From assembly GCA_038496675.1 (NCBI GenBank), contig CM076652.1, forward strand, positions 8,863,662 through 8,927,661: a DNA stretch of 64,000 nucleotides, written 5' to 3'. The DNA is from Rachycentron canadum (taxonomy: Eukaryota; Chordata; Actinopteri; Carangiformes; Rachycentridae). Under the pieces are notes generated by a model that saw nothing but the letters and a program-made list of their open reading frames with translations, ran no database searches and was not told where the DNA came from. The first letter of the stretch is position 1. Each line of letters opens with the position of its first letter. This document shows positions 32,201-42,434 of this stretch, one piece after another. Position numbers and translations under genes: made by a program.

Positions 32201-35200
32201 CTGGTTTTAAATGGCAGCTTGTCTGTGGGTTGTGTGCTGGACAAAATGGAGAGCACAGGCTGTCCATGGTCAGGATGCCAGAACACATTATAACCACAAA
32301 AACTCCACAGAGGCAACAACTGCTGGTGCCACATCTGCTACAGAGGGACAACCCTGGTCTCTGAGATGGGCTGCAGCTCTGAATTCTCTATCTGACTGCA
32401 TTCGCACTGTATCTCGCCATCCTACGCTCTGCCTTGTTTCTGTCTCTGTTTTACATAAGGCCTGAGTGGCTCTTATGTAAGGCTGGCAGAGTGTTGAGGT
32501 GTGCAGTGAAAAGAAGAAATGGTGCGGAACTTACTTAGCCAGTTCCTGGAGGCCCTCAAGCAGACGCTGAGAAGTCCCACTCTCTTTAGCTCCTAGCGAC
32601 ACCATGAGGAAGTGAAGGTCGTTAAATAACGTCACGTGATCGTCCGTGTGAGGCCGCGTTAACTGGAGCAGCTCCCGCCAACGATCCTTCACGCACACCC
32701 CTGAAACATTCGCCAACACAAACACAAACAACATTGCTTGACAGCTGCAAGCTCCAAATTTGTAAGAAAAACATATCGTTGAAATGTTGAAAAGTCTCTG
32801 CTTTATCTTGAATGGTGTGAAAAAATGTGGTCCGAGGTTCTGCTAGTTACACCCATTACACACTACAGATAAATGAGGTATGATGACTGGGATTATCTCA
32901 CCTCATTAGCAGTTTCACTTAAGGCCATGCCATCTTAAATTATATGTTGGAGTAGCCCTTCAGCTCACTGGCAACATGTTAACAAATGTTGCAGCATTTA
33001 CATCAGGACAATTTATGTCATTTTAAAAACATCCTACTCACTGATGACACACATCATTTCCTGAATTGTAATCAAACTTTGATCAGTAATGTCTGAGATA
33101 CCGATACCGTGCGTGACAGACGGACAGTAAGATCTGAACTCCCTTCTCAATTTCCTTAATGCAATGTCTTTAATGAGATGGTTTGTGAAATCCCAAAATT
33201 AGCACTTAGCTTACCCTCCATTTCTAGTCTGCAGAGCATTGAACAGGCATCTACGGTGTCCAGCATGGATCCTGTGGCTTTACAACGTCTGAATACCTTA
33301 GGGAAACAGGAATACATTTTAAATCTTCACCTTGAACACTGAAGGGTATAATATATAACTATGTCCACACAATGGCGCTTTTCACATTAAACATTCATGA
33401 ATGTCAGCTAACTTGATGTAAGAACTCCAGTTGTTATCAAACTTGTGGCAGCCCTGAGTAACATTATGAAATGTTCTTGTAAAGGTCCAGGACATCAGAC
33501 AGCTTCACTTTCCAACTGTCTCTGAAACTCTCTCTCCAAACTGAATTTGACTCTGCTTTCTCACACTCGCCTTCCTGACACACAAGAAGCACAACACATT
33601 GCTTTTAGTCTGCATCCCCTGTGTACTGGTACATGCATGGCTTTTGAAAGAACATAGAGAGAACTCATGCAGATATGCCATTAACATTTTTATGACAACT
33701 CTCAACACAAACCAACCTGAGAATCATATATCTGCAGAGCAGCTTCGTATTGCCCCTGTAGAAAGGAAGAGTGAGGAAAGAAAGACAAATTTGAAAGACT
33801 TCAGACTTGAGAGATAAGCGAGGTTGATAGATTATGTTGCACAGATGCAAACACAAATTAATCTCCCAATATAATCAACTCCAGACTTCAAATTACCCAG
33901 GGGAAAGGATATCATAAATACATGTTCCACAAACACTCCTGCTGCCAATTATTTGCTTGACTGAGAAAACTCATTATAATCTTTACCTTCTCAATGAAGT
34001 ATAGAGCCCAATGCCAATAGTTATGACTGGCCAGGACGTCAGATACCTGGAATTAAACAATACATATTTCAAATCTTTTTCCTGGGGGCTATTTCAGTTT
34101 GTTATTTGTCAGTGAATCATTGAACTCTGACAGAACTACACAGTGTTACTGAGATGTGATTCATCATAAAAATGAAAAAACATTCAGGAGGAATTGTACC
34201 TGCCAGTCTTTCTCTCTACCCTCCATGAACTTCAAGCCTTTGTCCACCTCTGCCTTCATCTCATAAACATGGGCTACAGAGTGGACAGACCAAGCATCAT
34301 CTGGGGTCAGAGTGAGGCCCTGCACAAGAGAATTTAAAAGTCTGAGCCAAGGAGAAGGAATACAGATGGAGGAAAATACTTTATCTAGTTACACCAGAGA
34401 AAAAAGACAATTCAAAAATAATGCCATACTTAACTCTCAGTTACTATCTTTCATTTTGTCTGTGATGTTCCTCAATCTTTTTTTCAAGTGACCCCCATGT
34501 CACAGCTGCTTTGTAAGCATTACACATTCAGGAGAGAAGCTGCTGAGGTCTGAACGAGCTGCCTATTATTGGTCTTAGACCACAAATTACTTGGTGAATT
34601 GAACTAGCACAATCAGCGCAGACGCACACTGCCCAGACAACAGACTACAACAGAGAAAAAAAATCTCACCTCCATGGCTACTTTCTCAGCCTGGTCATAG
34701 AAGCGAGTCTCCAGGAGACCGAAGGAATACAGTCCTTTCAGATAACTGAGCACAAATGCACAAAAAATGTATTAGGTTTTCTAGGATGATGAAAGCACAC
34801 ACTGGTTTTGTGAACATGCCTCAAGAAGCAACAATGACGCTAAAGGTCAAAAACGAGGGTCATATGAAGGAACCCCTATTTGCTTTAAAAAACATCAACA
34901 TGATCATTAGATTGTTTACTTTTGTGTGCCATCACCAACTTTTCATCATGCTACACATTCTTGCTTGAGTATGGGCTTTTATTGTCACTGTGGTAATGTT
35001 TTGGCATCTCCATAATAGACATAGCTCAAAGATATAATTATTTTTAATACATTAAATGTAAAAGTAAGAAATTGGTTTTGTTAGTCAGACTCATCTGTAA
35101 ACCTTAAATATGTAAAAGCAACAATTTAGTCACTTCAAGTTGTCATCCTGAAAAGACATGCAGAACAGTATGCTTCAGTCACAAGTATATTATACTATGG

Positions 35201-38200
35201 ACTCTGTGATTAATGTCCTCGACTTTGATGATCCTTGTATAAACCTACCTTTTTTTTTTTTTTAAATTCTTATTTTCCTTTTGTGTGTGTTTTTTTGGCT
35301 CATCTGTTCAGATTGATACATACATATTTGTTGGCATTTTCCTGTGTTTTCTTATCATATTCAATGAGCTAACCCTGAAAAACATTATTTTTGAAACATG
35401 CCATGACATGATGAATGGCATAATTCGGGAGTATTTTAAAACCCACATTCACTCCTAATAAATGAAGTTAAATGCTTTTATAGCAGTACAAGCAGCTGTC
35501 TTTTGTACCTGGACAAAGGTGTATGTGGTTTCCAGTGAGGCAGCACCCTGGCCACAGAGTCTCTCATCTGGGTTTGGGCTCCCATGTAGAAATAGCCATC
35601 GTGGGCAAACTTGAGGGCCAGCAAATCAGTGGGGTGCTCCACCAGAATGTCCTCCCATACATCACAGGCCTTGGGGAAGTTTCTAAAAGAAATGTCAGTC
35701 ACTGTTAAAGACAGGGACACTTCTGTGAAGGAAAACAGAATGAATGTACCATGAGAATGATGAGTGAGAAAGTGTGAATACAATTTAGGCTGAATGGAGG
35801 GAATTAGAGGCCCTTGAAAATCATAAGTACACCCCAAAAACAATATTGAGAAACAAGATAGCTTCTCAATATTACCATATATCCTTCTATTCCATGGGGA
35901 AATAAGATACCACAGATACAATATAAATATTTCTTGGGAGACTATGACTGAAATTTACAGTTTACAAGAGTCTTTGGCACACAATTTAGATAAATGCTGT
36001 GGATCAGTACCAGGGGATACAGTAGACAAAGAGGAACTTGAGAGTTGATGAATGAATACTGGCTCATACATAAAAAACATTCTAGTCATCCTTTGTTGTC
36101 TAAAAACACATTTTCTCACAAGCAACCTATTTCCTCTGGCATGGTAATAAACAAAACTGTTTTCATACATAATGTTGACTGGCTGCAGTGTAGCCCTGAC
36201 TTCAAAACAACACAAAATCAGTGGGAACTAACATTTGGACAGATTATCAAACAGTTTAATTATAGAGGTAAAAAAATTAGTCAATAGCACAAAGCTTTTA
36301 TAGTAAACAATCGTCTTTTATACTATTTCATTAAATATATCTCATTAAAAGCTACTGCATGTACAAGAAGACAGAAAGACAATTAAGGCAAACAAATGCA
36401 GGTGAATCTTTGGACTGCCACAGCAAAGAGTCTTAATACTTTAGTTAAGTAGATTTCATTAATAGATTTGTAAGGAGATCTCAGTGTTTCATTTTGAATA
36501 CATCTGCAAAACAATTCTAAACACATGTTTTCATTTTGTTATTATGGGTTATTTATTTGGGCATAAATTGCCCTTTATATGCATTTGAGATTAAATCTGC
36601 ACCACAACAAAGTAATAGTTTATTTGCCATCTGTTTCAAGCATAATAAAGAATTGTGCTTTGTCATTGCTCCTCTGTATTAAATAAACAAGTATTTATTT
36701 TGTTTTAAAACTGTGTCATCTTTGCAATTTAGAAACTGCACAGCTAAAATACCCTGACAATGAAGCAAATTTGTATAGCAGGATAAAAGAAAAAAGCCCC
36801 CAAAAAAAGCTAAGACCTTGTGCAACAACCTGTATTCACTCAGTCATAATTTCATACACTTGATTTCTGCACCTTTTGATTTTTTAAGATGTACTACACA
36901 GTATGAATGTAAGCATTACCCTACAGATATTGTTTGTCTCTGAGAAGGTACTACCATGCATATAAGAACTGTCTTGTGATATAGAGGACAATTCTATAAA
37001 CTTATTTAATGCATGGATGTGGCATGTGAATACATGAGCACTGAAATATGCTTGAAAAATGTAAGTGAAATTAAGCTGTATCTCAGGTTGATATCTTGGG
37101 ATAAAGTTGTTATTCATCCTGTTTTCACAAAATTTCCTATGGCAACCTGGCTCTGGATCTTACCCATGTGAGAATAGCTCTATAGCCTTGACATGGAGCC
37201 TCTCTCTGGGAGTGATGTCCTGGCTGTTGGCCAGCTCCACCGTTCGTCTCACTGCACAGGCAAGACGCTCATTCAGCCGGGTGGAGCTCGTCGTTGCCGT
37301 CAGTTCCAGCCCTGTGCTGATCACATGGCCCATAACTGCAGGGGAGGGAGGAAAAAAAAAAAGAAAAACCAAAATGGTCTTGTCTTTTTAGACTTTGTCA
37401 CTGCAATATGACCCATGAAATATCACATGCACTTGTAAAAGTTTTTCTTCTGAACTAAAGTAAGATATGCCTATGGGCAATGTTAGCGACTCAATTCACT
37501 GCTTAGGCTAGGCCTCTCAATTTCTGTTCATATTAAACAAAAAGGTACATTAAAAACATTAAAGGTTCTTGTTCCCACTGTGTACCGGTTTATTCCAGCC
37601 ATAAAGTAAACCTAACAGTGCTGAACGTAAGTTTCCTTTGCTGTCAAACATGTTTTCTTGCCAAAAGCTTCTGCCACTGTTGTGTTTACAATATAAGAGG
37701 TTACAATATGCCCTCTGGACAGCACTACTTCTTTATCTTTTCATAGTGAACTCAGGGCAGACTAGACACTAAAGTGACAATCACAAAGTAGTACTCAAAG
37801 ATGGGGCAAGAATTGCTGGTTACCATGCTAACTTCCGTAGAAGAAAAGAAGTGACAGAAATAGAGGCAAAAACTTACATATAGCACCCTAAACAATATCA
37901 GCACTTGACAAATGTTTGTTTTCTACCAAAATCTATGAGAAAGAGGCCTCTAGCAGAGACAAGTATGTTTTAGTTATACATTCAGATTGGATAGATTTAT
38001 TTTTTACAATTCATGATCACAATGCAATTGATGTTAACCTTGAAGATTGAATTTTTTTGGTTTTGCATCTATGATAAATGCATCTATGATAAATGTCTTA
38101 TCCTCAGAAGTTAAGGTCTTCTGAAAAGCAGCTTTCAAATTCTCAGGATCAATAAATGTTAAACCTGCATATTCATTTGCATGAACAAGATGAGGCAGAC

Positions 38201-39750
38201 AGGTACTGATCAACCTCTGCTTCACAATCTCAGGGTCAAAAGATCAATGTTCAAGGCAAATAAACGACAGCTTAGTATCCAAGGTCATCATATCTTGCAG
38301 TTTCAGTGATAAAAGTCTTATGTACCAACTACTAAGCCTTTTATTTAATGGGAAATGTTTTGACTTTGACTAAAATTTTCATTGTCATTCCATTGAATGG
38401 GCAAGCATCCTAAATACCTAATACCATGATTCTGGCACTGGTTCATTTAAATTGATTGCCATCATTAGTAACGTTATTAATAATACTTGAGCTTTTTATA
38501 ACACATCAAAATGTCTGTTGTCTGCAATTATCTGGATATATGTCTTTTATAGATCACAGTCCCTTCTATTTATGTGCTTAGATTACTCAGTATGTTTAGA
38601 CCAATTATACATTCTTTAATGACTCCAAAGCGCTAGAGATGACACAAGAGCTTTTATGATTGAGCTCACTCTACCTAAAAGTCCCTATAAAAGGACTTAA
38701 AGGAACTGACCTCTTGTGATGCCTGTTTATTTACAATGCAGAGGATTAGTCGTTTCTAATTTGGTTGTTTCTGCAGTGGATAATTTTAGCACTTCATTCT
38801 GTTCTTGTTTTTTTATCCATTATTATTAACCTTGATTTGCTGCTGTCTTTTTTTTTTTTTTTTTTAACTCGCTGTTGCTGGCTCATCAGGAGTTTCTCAT
38901 CAGGACTTACCTGAATGAAATATAGGAAAAAAAACTCTTTGACTAGCTAACTGTTTACCAAAGTTAGGATCAGCTGCCTGGATAGCAGAAATGCATCCTT
39001 CAAATCCTCCCAAGGTTTCATCATTCCTCCATTTCACATACTAGGAGCCAAGCAGATGTTGAGATGTTAACTGTGAATGTTGTTTTAAAAGGCAGGTAAA
39101 ATATCATGCAGACAGAAAAACAGGGTGTGCACGGTGTGTGTGTGTGTGAGAGAGAGAAATATGGTTAGTTACCTGAGTGAGTAAGGCATCATATAGTTTG
39201 CAAGCCTCATTACTACTGGTGGACAACCCAAGACCCTCTGCCCTCCATGCCTGCAAGAGTCAGAGATGTTTGGCTGCAGATAATAATTGGAAACAAACAC
39301 AAATGGATTGTGAAAGGGCTGCTTGTCTGTCTTTCAGTGTGGGGCAGAGGCTAAAGATGGATTCATCCCAATCAAAATGAGTTCTCATTTCATTTGTAAC
39401 ATTAAAGGAAAACTGCATATGTCGATAAATAATACTAACTTAACTATAACTTAATAACTTCTTAATTCTCACGTAGTCTCATGCTGCTGCACTTCACGTC
39501 TTATCAGTATTTTGTGTAAAGAGGAGGCTATCAAAGATAATTCCCACCTATCCTACATCGCCATATTTCCCCCGTCGCCAACTGTCAATTCTTGTTTGTA
39601 TGTGTAACTGCAACGCATCCCGGTCGCCACTTCATTTCACACCGAGCAAACAGACGAACAAAAGAGTTTAGTCTTCGACAGGATATTTATCGTTGAGCAG
39701 CGTAAGTCCCCAACACTAACCTCACAGTCCCTGAGACTTGCCGCGGTCAT
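29169..39750 (-). CDS. ttc38: Tetratricopeptide repeat protein 38, complete
   Basis: The spliced CDS, in transcription order, is 39750-39721, 39250-39173, 39040-38959, 37335-37164, 35682-35509, 34745-34670, 34319-34200, 34046-33987, 33755-33717, 33296-33215, 32700-32535, 30333-30174, 29708-29635, 29256-29169: 1401 bases, 466 residues plus TAG, in frame at all 13 joins. Human TTC38 is 469 residues. Recognisable conserved blocks are LSTSSNEACKLYDALLTQ, YVKWRNDETLGG, NFPKACDVWEDILVEHPTD, QMRDSVARVLPHW, GLYSFGLLETRFYDQAEK, DAWSVHSVAHVYEMKAE, HNYWHWALYFIEKGQYEAAL, LFNDLHFLMVSLGA, GIPMCQAM and PNSPLTDRL. TPR-like helical pairs run through the middle. The molecular function of TTC38 is not established. 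The start ATG has A at -3. Gene-internal introns are mostly under 2.3 kb. Confidence 0.95.
29635..29708 (-). CDS. ttc38: ttc38 exon 13
   Basis: It codes RDLFNQLLSHAAMKSENKHH then QKLG, with the last codon split. It matches human RDVFNQLLIHAAL. Confidence 0.9.
30174..30333 (-). CDS. ttc38: ttc38 exon 12
   Basis: It codes EPGDNQQHQLAGTIGIPMCQ, AMIEYDQGNYSRAVDLLYPL and RYHMVDIGGSDAQ. The donor is GTAAGG. Confidence 0.93.
30334..32534 (-). other. ttc38 intron 11
   Basis: 2.2 kb, AT-rich, with an A-run at 32061. No repeat family or exon is recognised. Confidence 0.65.
32535..32700 (-). CDS. ttc38: ttc38 exon 11
   Basis: It codes VCVKDRWRELLQLTRPHTDD, HVTLFNDLHFLMVSLGAKES and a tail ending LQELAK. 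The donor is GTAAGT. Confidence 0.93.
33215..33296 (-). CDS. ttc38: ttc38 exon 10
   Basis: It codes VFRRCKATGSMLDTVDACSM then LCRLEMEG (last codon split). The acceptor is CCCTAAG. Confidence 0.88.
33717..33755 (-). CDS. ttc38: ttc38 exon 9 (39-base exon)
   Basis: It codes GQYEAALQIYDSQ, matching human GEYEAALTIYDTH. It is flanked by CTACAG and GTTGGT. Confidence 0.9.
33987..34046 (-). CDS. ttc38: ttc38 exon 8
   Basis: It codes VSDVLASHNYWHWALYFIEK; HNYWHWALY is a hallmark of TTC38. Confidence 0.93.
34200..34319 (-). CDS. ttc38: ttc38 exon 7
   Basis: It codes 40 residues including DDAWSVHSVAHVYEMKAEVD and ends EKDWQ. Phase 0 at both ends. Confidence 0.93.
34670..34745 (-). CDS. ttc38: ttc38 exon 6
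   Basis: It codes YLKGLYSFGLLETRFYDQAE then KVAME. The donor is GTGAGA. Confidence 0.93.
35509..35682 (-). CDS. ttc38: ttc38 exon 5
   Basis: It codes NFPKACDVWEDILVEHPTDL, LALKFAHDGYFYMGAQTQMR and DSVARVLPHWKPHTPLS, a very conserved block of the family. Confidence 0.95.
35683..37163 (-). other. ttc38 intron 4
   Basis: 1.5 kb of AT-rich intron with nothing recognised. Confidence 0.65.
37164..37335 (-). CDS. ttc38: ttc38 exon 4
   Basis: It codes VMGHVISTGLELTATTSSTR through ITPRERLHVKAIELFSHG. The acceptor is CCTGCAG and the donor GTAAGA. Confidence 0.92.
37336..38958 (-). other. ttc38 intron 3
   Basis: 1.6 kb. It contains an unexplained 63-codon minus-strand open frame (38034-38225) with protein-like composition and a 15-base tandem duplication, but no supporting splice or family evidence. 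Confidence 0.6.
38959..39040 (-). CDS. ttc38: ttc38 exon 3
   Basis: It codes YVKWRNDETLGGFEGCISAI then QAADPNF and ends in phase 1. The donor is GTAAAC. Confidence 0.9.
39173..39250 (-). CDS. ttc38: ttc38 exon 2
   Basis: It codes 26 residues: AWRAEGLGLSTSSNEACKLY then DALLTQ. Phase 0 at both ends. Confidence 0.92.
39721..39750 (-). CDS. ttc38: ttc38 exon 1 (start codon)
   Basis: It codes MTAASLRDCE, matching the human start. The donor GTTAGT follows on the minus strand. It is too short for a generic ORF call. Confidence 0.88.
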
Positions 39751-39830
39751 CTTTGAGCAACGGTCAACTTTCGACTGCGCAGTGGAAGAAGCTGCGTCAA
39801 GTTCACAGGAAACACAAGGCGCGTTTCAAA
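39751..39830 (-). promoter_or_regulatory. Putative ttc38 promoter / 5' UTR
   Basis: The sequence just upstream of the ttc38 ATG is locally CpG-richer than its surroundings, with CTGCGCAG (an NRF1-like half-site) at about 39775-39782. There is no TATA box. It lies between ttc38 and the 3' end of mical3, both on the minus strand. The extent is a guess. Confidence 0.35.
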
Positions 39831-40246
39831 ATAAGCTCATTAAAAAAAAAAAAACGCGTGGAAATCGGATTTTTATTCATGGACTTATTAATTATTATTA
39901 TAATTATTATTAATAAACTGTTTTTTTTTTTTTTAAAAGAGTGCGTCTGTAAAGTGAGGCGGGGGGAAAAAAGCAGCGTTATTAATAAACTGTGTTTCAT
40001 TTCCTTATTTTGTTACGTAAGTTGCCCTCCCACTGGATGGCACCGTTTAAAGGTTGTTCGCCTGTTGACCGACGTCTAACGTGGCTCTGATTTCTCTTTG
40101 CGCCATTACAAAACACACTTAACTGTTTCTGTGGGTGAGACTTTTGCAGTGTGTAGTTTTTGAACTGAGAGGGTTTGTTTTACTATCTTGTCTGCAATAA
40201 GCAGTTTTTCCAAAAAGTGAGACGTTTAAAAGAAGAACTGCATTGT

Positions 40247-40252
40247 TTTATT
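40247..40252 (-). terminator. Candidate distal mical3 polyadenylation signal
   Basis: TTTATT on the plus strand. Proximal alternatives are at 40475 and 40550, so alternative polyadenylation is possible. Confidence 0.35.
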
Positions 40253-42173
40253 GCCGTTTTCAGCATACATCCAACACCCCTATGCATTTTAGCTACATGA
40301 AGCATTTACATTATGAGTCATGTGTCAACAGAACAGTTTAAAAATTAGGATTCTTTTTTTTTTTTTTTACATATAATACAATTTGCACACATGTTAATAA
40401 ATATCAATACAATCATGTCAAACTTATCACACACCATCTAAAACGACAACCCTTAAAATTATGTAACTTTTTTTTTATTTACAGCTCACCAAGTCATAAA
40501 TATAGCTCTAGTGTTTCTGTGCTGTAAAACAGTGACCACTTGAATTATTTTTATTTTTTTTACAGTTGTCAAAAAGGCTATTAGATTTGACTGACCAAAA
40601 GATGAACCATAACGTTCCCGTCTGATGCAAGTTGCCCATAAAGCACTTTTCATTTCTCTAGCGCCCCATTTCAAATCCTCCATTTGTTTTGTCACAGAAC
40701 TTCTGCATAAAAGTAGTTGGGGAAAAAAGTAAAAACCTTGAGTTCCAGTGGGATACACAAATGTGACTACCTCAAAAAAAAAGTAAACTCAGAAAAAATA
40801 AAACATAAATATTGAAAATGAAAAAGGCATCTTGTTCAAGGGCAAAGGATCAACACTGCCATATACTGATCTACGTGTTATCTACTGTGTAGGTTCTTGT
40901 GTACTCCTTGCATATCCACCAACAGAGACAGTCCTGTGGCACTAAATGAGTGATGTGAGCTACACTGATTTCACATTTAGAGTGAAATCAGATTCATGAA
41001 TGATAACAACATCACAATGTTAACACACGTGGTAGAAACTTATTTGAACCTGAAAAGACAGTTCTTTCCAAGATGACTCTTTTTAACAGTTGATTTAGCT
41101 CGCTACTGTTCACCTAAGTAGGAAACATATAAATCCAGTATAGAATATGGATAAGTTTTTGTAAACAGTAACGGGCAGTGCGATATACAGTGAATGGCAT
41201 CTCACAGAGAGGCCCGTCATTATCGAGTCACGTCAAGTGCTTTTGTGTGATTATATATAGTCTAAGTGTGTATTCTATATCTAGCTATCAAAGACAATGT
41301 AAAGATCTTCTATGTGCCTGCAGCCGTCATTCCTGACGTGCAATGGCTTATTGTTGCATGGGAGTTTTGCACAAGTGCAAGATAATGAGATTCTGGGCAC
41401 TCTCCTGTGAATGCACAACAAAAAAAGGTCCTGTTAAAAGAAAACAAAAATAATAAATACACAAAAACCAAAAAAAACAAACATGGCCAGATTTAACGGG
41501 TTCTTTGTGTTGAGTCACTAAACACTGTGGGGGGGAAAAAAGAGAGAGATAAAAGACAAGCCTTCCATGGTGTCTGTGGTTCATTAGGATGCGGGACTTT
41601 GTCACTGTATAGAAAGGCAGCTTCAGCAGAGGATGTCCTTCGTACAGTCGAAACAGAGAAGACTGAGCCTGGAGACATCACTCCAGCATTTACACACACC
41701 TCTGTAGCAGTCTTTTTCAGAAAAAGAGAACACTTTCATCTGATGAAAATGTGACTTGCTCTACACAACTATACACAAAAACACAATTCTTTACAATTCC
41801 TTTACATCAGCAGGACCAAACTGCATTCTTCCCTTTAGATAATCGAAAATGGAACAAGTCTTTCAACATTCTCCCAACCCCCCCCCGACTTGAGAGGATC
41901 CACTTCAAGGCTGTGATTATAAAGTTATGAATGTGCTTGCCTCTCCGCCCACAGAGAGAGAGAGAGAGCGCAAGCAAGACTGCAGGGTGATTAACTAGAA
42001 CTGCTGTTGGGCAGAGGATATGTAAACGTTGCAGACTGCTTCAGTGTTAGAGGCAGCTGTAGTGTCTGTTTGTCTATTTGTGTATGTGTGTGGCGGGGAA
42101 ATCTTTACACATTCACTGCTGCAGGTGTGACAGTTTTGGACCAAATGTTCCTGTCTCAGCGTTCAGCAGACTA

Positions 42174-42206
42174 TTGTGATCACAGGTGACCACAGTGATC
42201 ACAAGT
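42174..42206. repeat. Imperfect palindrome TTGTGATCAC...GTGATCACAAG
   Basis: Two TGATCA cores face each other around AGGTGACCACA in the mical3 3' UTR, so the RNA could form a hairpin. Confidence 0.6.
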
Positions 42207-42249
42207 CGACCACTTTTACTAAAGCTCATGAGAAATGATTTCACTCCTC

Positions 42250-42434
42250 TTAGGCCCAGTTGAGGTTGAAGCCTTTGGAGAGCATGACAGCCTCCAGGTC
42301 CTTGTCTTCCTCCTTCTCCCGAAGCCTCTGCTCCTCCAAAAGGGCCACCAGGGCATCGCGCTGCTCCACCACCTCTAACATCTCATTCAGGATCTGCTTT
42401 TCCTGCGCAAGCTCCTTTTCTGTCTTTAGGTGGT
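42250..42434 (-). CDS. mical3: mical3 last exon and stop
   Basis: It codes DHLKTEKELAQEKQILNEML, EVVEQRDALVALLEEQRLRE and ends KGFNLNWA followed by TAA. The human protein ends KGFSLNWS. This is the last helix of the bMERB domain. Confidence 0.95.

Larger units (their letters stand above)
40247..42249 (-). other. mical3 3' UTR (probable extent)
   Basis: From the mical3 stop at 42250 down to the furthest plausible AATAAA on the minus strand (40247-40252); others are at 40475-40480 and 40550-40555. About 2 kb. It includes an imperfect palindrome at 42174-42206. The gap to the ttc38 start is about 0.5 kb. Confidence 0.5.
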
